Positions 49,397 to 58,624 are shown, counted from the stretch's first letter. The stretch: DNA of 64,000 bases from Citricoccus sp. K5 (GCF_902506195.1 NZ_LR732817.1:2140985-2204984), one strand, 5' to 3'. The notes: generated from the sequence alone by a model not told the origin. Translations and numbers: made by a program.

Positions 49397-50092
49397 CTAC
49401 CGTTCGCCGGTGCCGGCCTTCTTCCGGGGGCCCGGCACCTTCGCGTCGGATTCGCGCAGGTACAGCGGCTGCACCGGCAGGATCCCCCGGCCACGGCGCA
49501 GGGCGAGCTCGCCGACCAGGCCGAGCGAGCCGGCGTCGGGCACGGCGGTGGAGAACTCCGCGACCGCCGCCAGGGCATCCGGGTACAGCCCGGCCCCGGC
49601 GCCGTAGGCCGGCAGCGGGGTGACCTCGTCAGGGGCCGTGACGAAGGGCCCGTGCAGGCGCTGGAACTGCCCGCCCACGGACGCATAGTGAGCCCAGTAG
49701 ACCTCACGGCGGCGGGCGTCAGTGGCCACCACGAACTCCTCGACCCCCGCCCGGAAGGCTTCCTCAGCCGCAGGCAGCGCGATCGCGTCCAGGCTCATCA
49801 CTCCGTGCACCGGCAGCCCCCACGCGAACGCGAGCGAACGCGCCGTCACCAGACCGGCGCGCAGCCCGGTGAACGGCCCGGGCCCGACGCCGGCCACCAC
49901 CGCACGCAGATCGCCCGGCTCCATCCTCGCCTCCTCGAGAACCCGGCGGACCGCCGGCGTGAGCACCTCGGCATGCGTGTTGGTCTCGATGGAGGCATAG
50001 CGGGCCAGGACCTCGCCGCCCTGCACCACGGCCACACTGGCGGTGGCGGAGGCATCGAGGGCGAGGAGGGGCCGGGAGGAGTGGTCGGGCAT
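49397..50092 (-). CDS. tsaB: tRNA threonylcarbamoyladenosine biosynthesis protein TsaB
   Basis: A 231-residue protein of the ASKHA fold: LLALDASATASVAVVQGG, ETNTHAEVLTPAVRRVLEEA, VAGVGPGPFTGLRAGLVTARSLAF and DARRREVYWAHY. TsaB scaffolds TsaD and TsaE for t6A modification of tRNA. Its usual downstream neighbour rimI lies about 10 kb away in the same direction, separated by accessory genes. Confidence 0.92.
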   Translation of the reverse strand: MPDHSSRPLLALDASATASVAVVQGGEVLARYASIETNTHAEVLTPAVRRVLEEARMEPGDLRAVVAGVGPGPFTGLRAGLVTARSLAFAWGLPVHGVMSLDAIALPAAEEAFRAGVEEFVVATDARRREVYWAHYASVGGQFQRLHGPFVTAPDEVTPLPAYGAGAGLYPDALAAVAEFSTAVPDAGSLGLVGELALRRGRGILPVQPLYLRESDAKVPGPRKKAGTGER

Positions 50093-50170
50093 GGGTCCAG
50101 TCTACGAAGGGGACAGGGCCAGTAACCTACGGGGACCGCCCGCGATGGCCGAATACCACGAAAGGACTCC

Positions 50171-50485
50171 ATGCGATTATTCGATCCCCGAAACCGCGAG
50201 ACCACTGCCCGGATGGCCCGTGTGTATGCCATCTTCGAACTTCTGCACACCGCTGCCGACTTCCTGGCCGCCGGCCTGTTCATCATCGGCAGCATTTTCT
50301 TCTTCGACGAGTCGACGAGGATCGCAGGCACGTGGTGCTTCCTGGCCGGATCCATCTGCTTCGCCCTGAAGCCGACCATCCGTCTCACCCGCGAGTTGCG
50401 AATGGCCTCCTTGCGCCGAGTCGACCGGCTGGCCGAGAAAGCGCCCGAGGCTCCGAGGGACCTGTTCTCCGAGCCCCGGCACTAA
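50171..50485 (+). CDS. YrhK-like small membrane protein
   Basis: A 104-residue protein with two hydrophobic helices (IFELLHTAADFLAAGLFIIGSIFFF and AGTWCFLAGSICFALKPTIRL) in the pattern of the YrhK domain, followed by a charged tail. Function unknown. It is divergent from tsaB with a 78-base gap. The ATG follows GAAAGGACTCC. Confidence 0.75.
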   Translation: MRLFDPRNRETTARMARVYAIFELLHTAADFLAAGLFIIGSIFFFDESTRIAGTWCFLAGSICFALKPTIRLTRELRMASLRRVDRLAEKAPEAPRDLFSEPRH

Positions 50486-50532
50486 CGGCGTTCCACCTCC
50501 GCGCAGCTACCATCACCCAGGCCATCACCCCG

Positions 50533-50691
50533 TTAATCGCCCCCTCCAGGCCGCTGCCGCCGGGCCCGGATCACCTGGGTGAGAACCTGTCCACATTCCG
50601 GAACGGTCAGCGCCCGCGGCGGAGTGGGCGTGGTGCCGTAACCGGGCAGGTCCATCGAATCCCAGGTCTGCGTGCTAGCAACCGGAGCCAT
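50533..50691 (-). CDS. Possible small hypothetical protein
   Basis: A 52-codon frame (begins APVASTQTWDSMDLPGYGTT, ends in an Arg-rich stretch) with the GC-rich third positions of a real gene. The ribosome site is weak and no family is known. It is the only candidate in the 354-base gap 50486-50839; nothing else was recognised there. Confidence 0.25.
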   Translation of the reverse strand: MAPVASTQTWDSMDLPGYGTTPTPPRALTVPECGQVLTQVIRARRQRPGGGD

Positions 50692-50839
50692 TGCACCGGT
50701 TCCGCAGTCCCCCGGCCGTCCCGTCTTCACGGCTGCTCCCGGCCGCACCTACGCTGGCCGGGACAGCGATTGACCACAACGGACGCCCGAGCCTGTCACG
50801 GCCTCCACGGACAGGTGGCGTTCGGGAGAGGTGCACATC

Positions 50840-51532
50840 ATGGTCCAGTCCACCCCCGACGCCCCGGGGCAACCCGAACAGCCTCCGCTCTCAACGGAGG
50901 CGCACATCCCGGCAGCGCATGTGACGCTCGAGGGCCATTTCGTCCTGCCGCAGGTCAACGCCCCCGTGGTGGTCTTCGCCCATGGCAGCGGCAGTGGGCG
51001 GAACAGCGAGCGCAACCAGTACGTGGCATCCGTCCTGCAAGATGCCGGCCTCGGCACCCTACTGCTGGACCTGCTCACCCCGGAGGAGGAAACCGACCGG
51101 GAGAACGTCTTCGACATCCCCAAACTCGCCCAACGGATCACCGCAGCCGAGGCATGGGTGCACCGGCAACCGCAGAGCATGTCCTCACCGGTCGGGTTCT
51201 TCGGCGCCAGCACCGGGGCCGGTGCCGCGCTATGGGCCGCTGCTGAGCCCGGTGCCCGTGTCGGAGCCGTGGTCTCTCGAGGCGGCCGGCCGGATCTGGC
51301 CGAAGGACGAAGGGGCAAGGTCGAGGCTCCCACCCTGCTGATCGTCGGCCGCGAGGACCAGCAGGTGCTCGAGTTCAACCGCCAGGCCCAATCCGAGCTG
51401 CGGTGCGAGAACGCGCTGGAGATCGTCGACGGCGCCACGCACCTCTTCGAGGAGCCCGGCGCCCTGGAGCAGGTCGCCCGTCTGGCGTCAGAGTGGTTCG
51501 CCCGGCACCTTCCCTCGGCAGAAGGACGCTAG
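50840..51532 (+). CDS. Alpha/beta hydrolase (dienelactone hydrolase-like)
   Basis: A 230-residue hydrolase with the nucleophile elbow GFFGASTGAGAALW, an oxyanion region FAHGSGSGRNSERNQYVA, a C-terminal Asp in LLIVGREDQQVLEFN and the catalytic His in IVDGATHLFEEPGAL. It belongs to the small DLH-like group often fused or linked to phosphoribosyltransferases. Substrate unknown. The ATG at 50840 has GGGAGAGG 8 bases upstream; a GTG at 50831 is less likely. Confidence 0.85.
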   Translation: MVQSTPDAPGQPEQPPLSTEAHIPAAHVTLEGHFVLPQVNAPVVVFAHGSGSGRNSERNQYVASVLQDAGLGTLLLDLLTPEEETDRENVFDIPKLAQRITAAEAWVHRQPQSMSSPVGFFGASTGAGAALWAAAEPGARVGAVVSRGGRPDLAEGRRGKVEAPTLLIVGREDQQVLEFNRQAQSELRCENALEIVDGATHLFEEPGALEQVARLASEWFARHLPSAEGR

Positions 51533-51566
51533 AACGCCAGCGGCTGCCTCATCCGTTCGACCGCGC

Positions 51567-52544
51567 CTACCGCGTGTGCTGCGCTTCCCACGCCTGCCGC
51601 GCACTCCAGGCCGAGGCCACCATGTCCTGGACGGAATACCGCATGGTCCAGCCCAGGTCCCTCGCGGCCAGAGTCCCGTCGGCCACAATCCGCGCCGGGT
51701 CACCCGGCCGGCGGTCCTGCACTTCCGGTTCGAAGTCGATCCCGGTCACCGAGGCCATCGCGTCCATGATCTCCCGGACGGAGGTCCCCGCACCGGAGCC
51801 CAGGTTGTAGACGGGCTCCACTGACTCCCCCGCCTCCAGGCGCCGCGCCGCCGCCACATGTGCTTCGGCCAGGTCGGCCACATGGATGTAGTCGCGCACG
51901 CAGGTGCCGTCCGGCGTCGGGTAATCCGCGCCGTTGATGCGCGGCGTCCTCCCGGCCACCAACGCATCGAACACGAGCGGGAACAGGTTGTGCGGGCTGG
52001 TGTCGCTGATGCGGTCCGTGCCGGAGCCGACCACGTTGAAGTAGCGCAGCGAGGTGTGCCGCAGTCCGGCCGCACGCGCCTGGTCGGCCAGCAACCACTC
52101 GCCGATCAGCTTGGTCTCGCCGTAGGGCGATTCCGGCACGGTCGCACTGGCCTCGGTCACCAGCTCACTGTGCGGTGTGCCGAACGTCGCGGCAGAGGAG
52201 GAGAACACCATGTTCGCCACGCCGTCGCCCTCCATCGCCTCCAGCAGGGCCACCATCCCGGTGACGTTGTCGCGGTAGGTGCGCAGCGGCTTCCGCACGG
52301 ACTCCCCGGCGTACTTGTACCCGGCAATATGCACGACGCCGGCCACCCCGTGTTCGGCGAACGCGCCTTCCAGCGCGGCCCGGTCATTCAGGTCCGCCTG
52401 GATGAAGGGCACGTCCTCCGGCACGAAACCGCGGTGTCCACTGGAGAGGTTGTCCACCACCACCGTGTCGATCCCGACGGCCCGAAAGGCCTCCACCACG
52501 TGCGCGCCGATATAGCCGGCCCCGCCGGTCACCATCCAAGTCAT
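51567..52544 (-). CDS. galE: UDP-glucose 4-epimerase GalE
   Basis: A 325-residue short-chain dehydrogenase-type epimerase with the NAD-binding MTWMVTGGAGYIGAHVVE, VVDNLSSGHRGFVP, the catalytic Ser region VFSSSAATFG, Y-x3-K in SPYGETKLIGEW, and LRYFNVVGSG. It interconverts UDP-glucose and UDP-galactose. Length and motifs are normal. It converges on the hydrolase gene with a 34-base gap. Confidence 0.94.
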   Translation of the reverse strand: MTWMVTGGAGYIGAHVVEAFRAVGIDTVVVDNLSSGHRGFVPEDVPFIQADLNDRAALEGAFAEHGVAGVVHIAGYKYAGESVRKPLRTYRDNVTGMVALLEAMEGDGVANMVFSSSAATFGTPHSELVTEASATVPESPYGETKLIGEWLLADQARAAGLRHTSLRYFNVVGSGTDRISDTSPHNLFPLVFDALVAGRTPRINGADYPTPDGTCVRDYIHVADLAEAHVAAARRLEAGESVEPVYNLGSGAGTSVREIMDAMASVTGIDFEPEVQDRRPGDPARIVADGTLAARDLGWTMRYSVQDMVASAWSARQAWEAQHTR

Positions 52545-52585
52545 ACCGTCAGCTTACGGAATCCGTCTCTCCACTCTCGCCATTG

Positions 52586-52615
52586 TTGCAACTCGTTCGC
52601 AATTGCATTTAGAGT
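52586..52615 (+). promoter_or_regulatory. Probable leaderless promoter of aztD-like gene
   Basis: TTGCAA (52586-52591), an 18-base spacer and TAGAGT (52610-52615), then 7 bases to the ATG, so transcription would begin at or next to the start codon. No ribosome site is present, in agreement with a leaderless mRNA. The surrounding AT-rich CAATTGCATTT is unusual for this DNA. Confidence 0.55.
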
Positions 52616-52622
52616 TCTCGTC

Positions 52623-54134
52623 ATGAACACATCACTCCCGCCCTACCGCACCTCTGCCCACTCCACGGCGGCTCACACTGCCACCGTCGCCTCTGGCACT
52701 CCACGCACTCCACATACCCGCCGCGCTCTCTCGGTTGCCGCTTTCGCGGCGGTCGCCCTGACGCTCTCGGCCTGCGCACCGGGCGCCGGAGCCGGCGGCG
52801 GGGACTCCTCCGCCGAGACCGCCGGCGGCTCGGCCACCACTGACTCCACGGACGGCGCAGATGCCGCTGAACCGGTCAACGCCGCGCAGCGGGACTCCCG
52901 CGCCGAGGTTCCCACGCTGAGCCCCCGCGTGGTCCTCAGCCATGACGGCGGGCTGATCACCCTGGACGGTGAGACCGGCGAGGTGGTCCACGAGGAAGAG
53001 CTGGCCGGATTCCTGCGCCTCAACAACGCCGGGGATGGCCAGCACGTCATGGTGTCCAATGGAGACCAGTTCGAGGTCTACAACTCGGGCATCGATGCCC
53101 AGGGCCACGGAGACCACTTCCACTACTACGAGTCGGATCCGGGGCTCAGCGGCATCGAGTTCGACGCCCCCTACGCCGGCCACGTAGTGGTCCACCACGG
53201 CCTGACCACACTGTTCGGGGACGGTGACGGATCCATCCAGACCTTCACATCCGAACACCTCAAGGACGGGCAGCCGCGCACGGAGACGACCGCCACGGAC
53301 GATCCCCACCACGGTGTGGCCCTGCAGCTCATCGACGGCACCCTGCTGACCACCCAGGGCACCGAGGAGGGGCGGAACACCGTGCAGGTGAAGAGCACCG
53401 GGGACAACGGTGAGAACGGTGAAGTTCTGGCGGAGACCACGGACTGCACCGGTGTGCACGGTGAGGCGGCGGCCGCCCCGAACGAGAACGGCGACGTGGT
53501 GGTGCTGGGGTGCGAGGACGGCCCGGTCATCTACCGCGACGGCGAGTTCCACAAGGTCGCGGCCGAGAACGAGTACCAGCGCACCGGCAACCTGGCCGGG
53601 TCCGAGGACTCCTCGGTGATGCTCGGTGACCTGAAGACCGATGCCGAGGCCGAGTTCGAACGGCCCACGCAGGTCGCCCTCATCGACACCCTGACCGATT
53701 CACTGCAGACCGTGGACCTGGGCTCCTCCTACTGGTTCCGCTCCCTGGCCCGCGGCCCGGAGGGTGAGGCCCTCGTGCTGACCTACGACGGCGAGCTCAA
53801 CGTCATCGACGAGGAGACCGGTGAGATCACCGCCGAGATCCCGGCCATCGAACCGTGGGAGGAGAAGGAGGAGTGGCAGCAGCCCGGCCCCATCCTCAAG
53901 GTCGCGGACTCCATGGCCTACGTGACGGACGCCGAGAATCAGCAGCTCGTGGTGATCGACTTGGAGGCCGGCGAAGTCGTCAACGAGTTCGACCTGGAGG
54001 TCACCCCGGTCGAGATGGCCGTGGTCACCGGTCACCCGGAGGCCCCGGAACATGAAGCGAGCGCCAGCGGCGCCGGCCACTCCGGCGACGAAGAAGCCAC
54101 CGAAGAAGAAGGTCACGAAGGGCACGATCACTAA
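52623..54134 (+). CDS. aztD: AztD-like zinc metallochaperone lipoprotein
   Basis: A 503-residue secreted protein. The signal ends in the lipobox LTLSAC, followed by an Ala/Gly/Ser spacer. The main domain is a beta-propeller-like repeat with His-rich loops (QGHGDHFHYYESD; DDPHHGV), and the C-terminus is rich in Glu and His (EATEEEGHEGHDH). This matches the AztD family, which passes zinc to a solute-binding protein of a zinc ABC importer. No aztABC genes are next to it, so its partner must be elsewhere. Confidence 0.82.
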   Translation: MNTSLPPYRTSAHSTAAHTATVASGTPRTPHTRRALSVAAFAAVALTLSACAPGAGAGGGDSSAETAGGSATTDSTDGADAAEPVNAAQRDSRAEVPTLSPRVVLSHDGGLITLDGETGEVVHEEELAGFLRLNNAGDGQHVMVSNGDQFEVYNSGIDAQGHGDHFHYYESDPGLSGIEFDAPYAGHVVVHHGLTTLFGDGDGSIQTFTSEHLKDGQPRTETTATDDPHHGVALQLIDGTLLTTQGTEEGRNTVQVKSTGDNGENGEVLAETTDCTGVHGEAAAAPNENGDVVVLGCEDGPVIYRDGEFHKVAAENEYQRTGNLAGSEDSSVMLGDLKTDAEAEFERPTQVALIDTLTDSLQTVDLGSSYWFRSLARGPEGEALVLTYDGELNVIDEETGEITAEIPAIEPWEEKEEWQQPGPILKVADSMAYVTDAENQQLVVIDLEAGEVVNEFDLEVTPVEMAVVTGHPEAPEHEASASGAGHSGDEEATEEEGHEGHDH

Positions 54135-54150
54135 CGGTGAAGGGCCGATA

Positions 54151-54209
54151 GGCAAGCCCTGAGGCCTTTCCGAGACCGAATGGTGTCGGAAAGACCCTCA
54201 GGGCTTGCC
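54151..54209 (+). terminator. Rho-independent terminator between aztD and rpiA
   Basis: Arms GGCAAGCCCTGAGG and CCTCAGGGCTTGCC are perfectly complementary (14 bp), followed inward by a second 8-bp stem, and then a U-rich stretch TCTATTACTTTTG on the plus strand. It would end the aztD transcript and may also work for rpiA from the other side. Confidence 0.85.
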
Positions 54210-54213
54210 TCTA

Positions 54214-54969
54214 TTACTTTTGCTCCAGCAAGTAGGGGAAGGTGTGAACCTCAGCCGTACCGTCGGGACGCCCGAAGACGACTTCGTGTGCGATGTCCAC
54301 GAAGAAGCCGTTCTCGACGACGCCGGGAATCTGGTTCAGGGCCACCGTGAGCTCACGGATGGACCAGGCTTCGTCCAGCTTGACGTCGAGAATGTAGTTA
54401 CCGTTGTCCGTGATGATGGGCTGTCCGTCGCGCTCACGACGGTAAATCAAGGTGTCCTCCGCGTATCCGTACTCCACGAGCAGCCGGCGGATGGCCTGTG
54501 CGGTGGTGTTCCAGGAGAACTGAATGACCTCGATCGGAAGGGGGAAGGCACCCAGAGTGTCGACGGCTTTGAGCTCATCGGCGACGATGACCACTTTGTC
54601 CGAGTTCCGGGCCACCAGCTTCTCCCAGAGCAGGCACGCGCCGCCGCCCTTGATCATGGAGCCCTCCGCATCGATCTCGTCGGGACCGTCGACGCAAACG
54701 TCGAGGCGACCGATCTCGTCCAGCTCGGCCAGCGGAATGCCCAACTCCAAGGCGAGATCATGGGTGGAACGGGAGGTTACGGCACAGATGATGTCCAGGT
54801 TCTCTGTCCGGAGCCGCTCAGCCAGAGCCCGGACAAAGTAGTGGGACGTGGTCCCTGATCCCAGCCCGATCTTTCCGCCGTCGAAGACGTAGGTCTCGGC
54901 GGCATAGTGTCCTGCCGCCAGTTTGGCCCGGTCCTGTTCGGAACGGGTGACAATCGTGGGAAGGTCCAT
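54214..54969 (-). CDS. rpiA: Ribose-5-phosphate isomerase A
   Basis: A 251-residue RpiA: GGKIGLGSGTTSHYFVRAL (phosphate-binding loop), VTSRSTHDLALELGIPL, the catalytic region DVCVDGPDEIDAEGSMIKGGGACLLWEKLVA and DNGNYILDVKL. It interconverts ribose-5-phosphate and ribulose-5-phosphate. AGGAGAG precedes the ATG. As the last gene of the pentose operon it may be a pathway-specific copy in addition to a housekeeping one. Confidence 0.94.
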   Translation of the reverse strand: MDLPTIVTRSEQDRAKLAAGHYAAETYVFDGGKIGLGSGTTSHYFVRALAERLRTENLDIICAVTSRSTHDLALELGIPLAELDEIGRLDVCVDGPDEIDAEGSMIKGGGACLLWEKLVARNSDKVVIVADELKAVDTLGAFPLPIEVIQFSWNTTAQAIRRLLVEYGYAEDTLIYRRERDGQPIITDNGNYILDVKLDEAWSIRELTVALNQIPGVVENGFFVDIAHEVVFGRPDGTAEVHTFPYLLEQK

Positions 54970-55009
54970 TTCTCTCCTCTTGGTGGTCGTCATGGTGACG
55001 TCAGGGCTG

Positions 55010-55672
55010 TTAGATTCTGGATGGTTCAAGGACGAGTCCGGGCAGGTCGAAGTAACTGTCCAGCCGTAAGCCCTTGACCTCCACGGGTGCCCAGCCGACG
55101 GCGAGGAAGTCGACGTCAGCCCCGGTGGCCGCTGCTTCATCGATCACGGAGTCACCCACGTAGAGCCCGGTTGCCGGGGACTCGCCGAGGGCCTCGAAGC
55201 AGGCGATTACATGGGCCGGGTCCGGCTTCGAGCTCGGCACGGCGTCATTGCCGACGATCCCCCGGAAGTACCGGGTGATCCCCAACTCCTCCAGCACGAT
55301 CTCGGCCATGACCTGCGATTTGTTGGTGCAAACGCCCATGGCGATGCCGGCCTGGTCCAGGGCGGCCAGTGCCTCCCGAACTCCGGGGTACACCGTGGAC
55401 AGCTCAGCCGGCCGGGCCCGATACTCTGCGGCGTACCGGGCATGGACCTGCTTCAGCTCGCCGACTGCACCAGGCATCCCGGCCGTCGACTGGGCCAAGG
55501 CCCCCTCGACCAGGCGAAGGGATCCCTCTCCCAGCAGACCGACCACTTCCGCAGCCCTGAGCTCGCGCCCGCCCACCGGCCTGATGGCCTCGTTCAGGGC
55601 CGCCGTGATGTCCTCGCTGGAATCGACCAGCGTCCCGTCCAAGTCAAAGACCACCGATGTGTAGTTGGTCAT
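55010..55672 (-). CDS. HAD-superfamily phosphatase (phosphoglycolate phosphatase-like)
   Basis: A 220-residue haloacid dehalogenase-type phosphatase. Motif I is VVFDLDGTLVDSSEDI, motif II is GVCTNKSQV, and motifs III/IV are SSKPDPAHVIACFE and GLYVGDSVIDEAAA. It has the helical cap of the Gph subfamily. The ATG overlaps the xylulokinase stop as ATGA. Its substrate is probably a sugar phosphate from this pathway (inference). Confidence 0.88.
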   Translation of the reverse strand: MTNYTSVVFDLDGTLVDSSEDITAALNEAIRPVGGRELRAAEVVGLLGEGSLRLVEGALAQSTAGMPGAVGELKQVHARYAAEYRARPAELSTVYPGVREALAALDQAGIAMGVCTNKSQVMAEIVLEELGITRYFRGIVGNDAVPSSKPDPAHVIACFEALGESPATGLYVGDSVIDEAAATGADVDFLAVGWAPVEVKGLRLDSYFDLPGLVLEPSRI

Positions 55673-57195
55673 GGCGTCATCTCCTTCTGTCCGCACGCCG
55701 CCCGGTAGGCGGCCAAGCCGGCCATCATGGCCTTGAATTCCCTGAAGACGTTGTCGTAGAGCCCTGCGATCCCTGGGTTCGGGTCCGTGTACTCTTCGGT
55801 GCCCACGGCCTGGAGGGCATCGTCCAAGTCCCGCCACCGTCCGACGCCGATGCCGGCTAGCAGTGCCGCCCCGTAGGCCGCCCCGCCCTGTCCGCCTCGG
55901 ACAAACTCGATCCGGGTGTTGAGGACGTTAGACAATGTCTCTTTCCACAGGGGGAACCTCGCGGCCCCACCCGATGTGAGCACGCGGTCGGCCTGAAGGC
56001 CGAGAGACGCGAAGAGGTCGCGAATCTCGCGCACGTTCAGCAGGGCGCCCTCGATGCCAGCACGGGCCATGTCCGCGGCGGTATGCCGCAGGTCCAGCCC
56101 GAACCACGCGGCACGGAGGCCGGGATCCGGGTAGGGGCACCGCTCTCCCACGAGATAGGGGGCGAACCGAAGCCCCTGGGAGCCAGGCTCCGCGGACTCG
56201 GCCAAGCGGACGACGTCGGCGACCTTTAGGTCCTCCTTGACGGTGGACAAGGCCCGAGTGAGCCACAGGAGGGTCTCACCACAGGTCAGGGCCACCCCCA
56301 TGACGTGCCACCGCCCGGGTTCGTTGCCGCAGGAGACCTGGACCCGGGCGCCGACATTGTCAGGGCAGTGCTCGGCGGCCTGCGCCACGATCCCCGCCGT
56401 GCCGATGGTGATGCCCATGGCCCCCTCCTGAGTGATGCCCATGGAGGTCGTCTGCAGGACGGAGTCACCTCCCCCGGCGACCACCGGAATCCCGGCGGGC
56501 AGCCCCAACTCCTCGGCAGTTGCGCTCGAGAGGTACCCCGTCACCTCCGAGGATTCGAAGACGGTGGGCATCAGCCCACGGGGCAAACCTAGGAGCGTGA
56601 ACATCTCGTCGCTCCATCGGCGGTTCCGCACATCGAACAGACCCGTTCCGGAGGCGTCGGAGACGTCTGTCGCGTTGATCCCGGTCATCCGATAGCGGAG
56701 GTAGTCCTTGGGCAGGAGGACGGAGGCTACCTGCGCGAAGGACTCCGGCTCGCACTGCTGCAGCCACAGGATCTTGCCCGCCGTGAATCCCGCCAACGCG
56801 GGATTGTTCGTCAAGGCCAGGAGCCGGTCCTGCCCTCCGACTCGCTCGACGATCTCCTGGACCTGGGCATCGGTGCGGTTGTCGTTCCAGAGGATGGCCG
56901 GTCGCACCACCTCTCCGGCATCGTCCAGGGCCACCAGGCCGTGCATCTGACCGGTGAGCCCGATCCCGGCGATACGCAGTTCTGGATGCTCATCCACTAC
57001 CTCGCGTACGGCCTCGGCCGTGGCGCGCCACCAGTCGAGGGGGTCCTGTTCCACCCACCCGGATTCCGGAGAGTGCAATGGGTACGTGCGTGTCGCCGAG
57101 ACGACGATGGCGGCCTCCTCGTCAACGGCCACCACCTTGACCGAGGATGTGCCCAGGTCCACGCCGAGGTAGCAGGATGTCGTGGTCGGTTCCAT
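55669..57195 (-). CDS. xylB: FGGY-family kinase, probable xylulokinase
   Basis: A 508-residue sugar kinase: YLGVDLGTSSVKVVAVDEEA, GIGLTGQMHGLVALD (a xylulokinase-type motif), ILWNDNRTDAQVQEI, VVAGGGDSVLQTTSMGI and the C-terminal LTSGGAARFPLWKETLSNVLN. It most likely makes D-xylulose-5-phosphate from D-xylulose; ribulose or pentitol substrates cannot be excluded. It starts one base after the aldehyde dehydrogenase stop and overlaps the HAD gene. Confidence 0.9.
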   Translation of the reverse strand: MEPTTTSCYLGVDLGTSSVKVVAVDEEAAIVVSATRTYPLHSPESGWVEQDPLDWWRATAEAVREVVDEHPELRIAGIGLTGQMHGLVALDDAGEVVRPAILWNDNRTDAQVQEIVERVGGQDRLLALTNNPALAGFTAGKILWLQQCEPESFAQVASVLLPKDYLRYRMTGINATDVSDASGTGLFDVRNRRWSDEMFTLLGLPRGLMPTVFESSEVTGYLSSATAEELGLPAGIPVVAGGGDSVLQTTSMGITQEGAMGITIGTAGIVAQAAEHCPDNVGARVQVSCGNEPGRWHVMGVALTCGETLLWLTRALSTVKEDLKVADVVRLAESAEPGSQGLRFAPYLVGERCPYPDPGLRAAWFGLDLRHTAADMARAGIEGALLNVREIRDLFASLGLQADRVLTSGGAARFPLWKETLSNVLNTRIEFVRGGQGGAAYGAALLAGIGVGRWRDLDDALQAVGTEEYTDPNPGIAGLYDNVFREFKAMMAGLAAYRAACGQKEMTP

Positions 57196-57196
57196 G

Positions 57197-58624
57197 TCAG
57201 TACCGGATCCTCAGGTGTTTGATGTTCAGGTAAGCGTGGAGGCCCTCCGGCCCATGCTCGTAACCGTGACCCGATCCCTTGCGTCCGCCGTAGGGCGCGT
57301 TCATGATGCCCGCATCCGGGTTGTTGACGGCAACGTTCCCGAAATCAAGCCGGTGGCCCATCTCGAAGATCTCGGAGACGTCGGTGGCATAGAGATAGGC
57401 GGCCAGCCCGGCCGTTGTCCCATTGGCCAGCTCGACGGCCTCGTCATTGTCATCGAAGGCTGTCACGCCGACGACGGGGCCGAAGGTCTCCTCGGTGGCG
57501 ATCAGGCACTGGTCATTGACGTTGTCCACGACCGCCGGCTGGACCCAGGTGCCGGGGCGGTCGATCGCTGTTCCGCCGACCACCACCGTGCCGCCATTGT
57601 CCCGGGCATCGGCAATGTGGTCCAGGAAGCGGTCCTGGATCTCCGCGTTCGTGACCGGGCCGACGTCGGGGTCCTCGGTACCGGGGCCGACGGACAGGCC
57701 TACCACGGCTGCGGCGAGCTTCTCCACGAACTCGGCGTGGACCGCCCGCGCCACGTAGACCCGGTTGATGGCGATGCAAATCTGCCCCGCATTGCGGAAT
57801 CCGCGGCGCAGACAACCTGCCACGGCGTCGTCGATGTTCGCTGTGGCGGTGACGATCTGCGGACAGGAGCCTCCCAACTCCATGGAGACCGGCAGCGCAT
57901 GAGCCAGGCCACGCGTGATCGCCGCGCCCGTGCGTCCCGAGCCGGTGAAGGCCACCTTGTCGATGCCCGGGTGGGATGTCAGCTGGCCTCCCGTGGTCCC
58001 GGCGCCGAGGATCAGGTTGGCCACACCCGAGGGCAGACCCACCTCGGCGAGCAGCCCGAACAGGCGCACCGCCGAGGTGGGCGTGTACTCGGAAGGCTTG
58101 AGCACCATGGTGCAGCCGGCCGCCAGGGAAGCCGCTAGCTTCCACCCGATAAGTTCCAGTGGATAGTTCCAGGGCGAGATCGCCGCGACCACACCGATGG
58201 GCTCGTAGCGGACGATGCTGGTGACGTTCCTAGCCTCATTGGGGATGGTTCGGCCGTAGACGCGCACTGCCTCTTCCGCGTAGTACTCGAACGCTTCGGC
58301 CAGCTTACTGACCTCGCCCCGGGATTCGCCGATCGGCTTGCCCATCTCCCGGGTGATGTCCTGGGCGAGGGGCTCCAGGTCACGGCGCACCAACCCGGCC
58401 AGCTGGCGCAAGAGTGCCCGTCGATCGAACTCGGTGGTCTGCCTCCAAGCTCCAAAGGCCTTCCGGGCCGAGGCGACAGCCTGATCGACGAGCTCCTGAC
58501 CGGCCTCCCGGATACGCGCACAGGTCTCGCCGGTGGAGGGGTCCACGACGTCGGTGGCCGTTCCGGTGCCGTCGACCCAGGATGCTCCGATCAGGTTTTT
58601 CAAGGGGGTCTGGTTCATGGTCAT
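57197..58624 (-). CDS. NAD(P)-dependent aldehyde dehydrogenase (probable alpha-ketoglutarate semialdehyde dehydrogenase)
   Basis: A 475-residue aldehyde dehydrogenase with the catalytic Glu in VSMELGGSCPQIV, the catalytic Cys in FRNAGQICIAINRVY, and the cofactor loop VAFTGSGRTGAAI. It resembles succinate-semialdehyde-type enzymes. Next to the XylX-type dehydratase, the most likely reaction is alpha-ketoglutarate semialdehyde to alpha-ketoglutarate, the last step of the Weimberg pathway (inference). AAAGGA lies about 8 bases before the ATG at 58624. Confidence 0.85.
   Translation of the reverse strand: MTMNQTPLKNLIGASWVDGTGTATDVVDPSTGETCARIREAGQELVDQAVASARKAFGAWRQTTEFDRRALLRQLAGLVRRDLEPLAQDITREMGKPIGESRGEVSKLAEAFEYYAEEAVRVYGRTIPNEARNVTSIVRYEPIGVVAAISPWNYPLELIGWKLAASLAAGCTMVLKPSEYTPTSAVRLFGLLAEVGLPSGVANLILGAGTTGGQLTSHPGIDKVAFTGSGRTGAAITRGLAHALPVSMELGGSCPQIVTATANIDDAVAGCLRRGFRNAGQICIAINRVYVARAVHAEFVEKLAAAVVGLSVGPGTEDPDVGPVTNAEIQDRFLDHIADARDNGGTVVVGGTAIDRPGTWVQPAVVDNVNDQCLIATEETFGPVVGVTAFDDNDEAVELANGTTAGLAAYLYATDVSEIFEMGHRLDFGNVAVNNPDAGIMNAPYGGRKGSGHGYEHGPEGLHAYLNIKHLRIRY

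Noticed and set aside
52581-52615. Possible Zur box before the aztD-like gene
   Set aside because: The AT-rich stretch does not form the actinobacterial Zur palindrome; only the promoter reading is supported.
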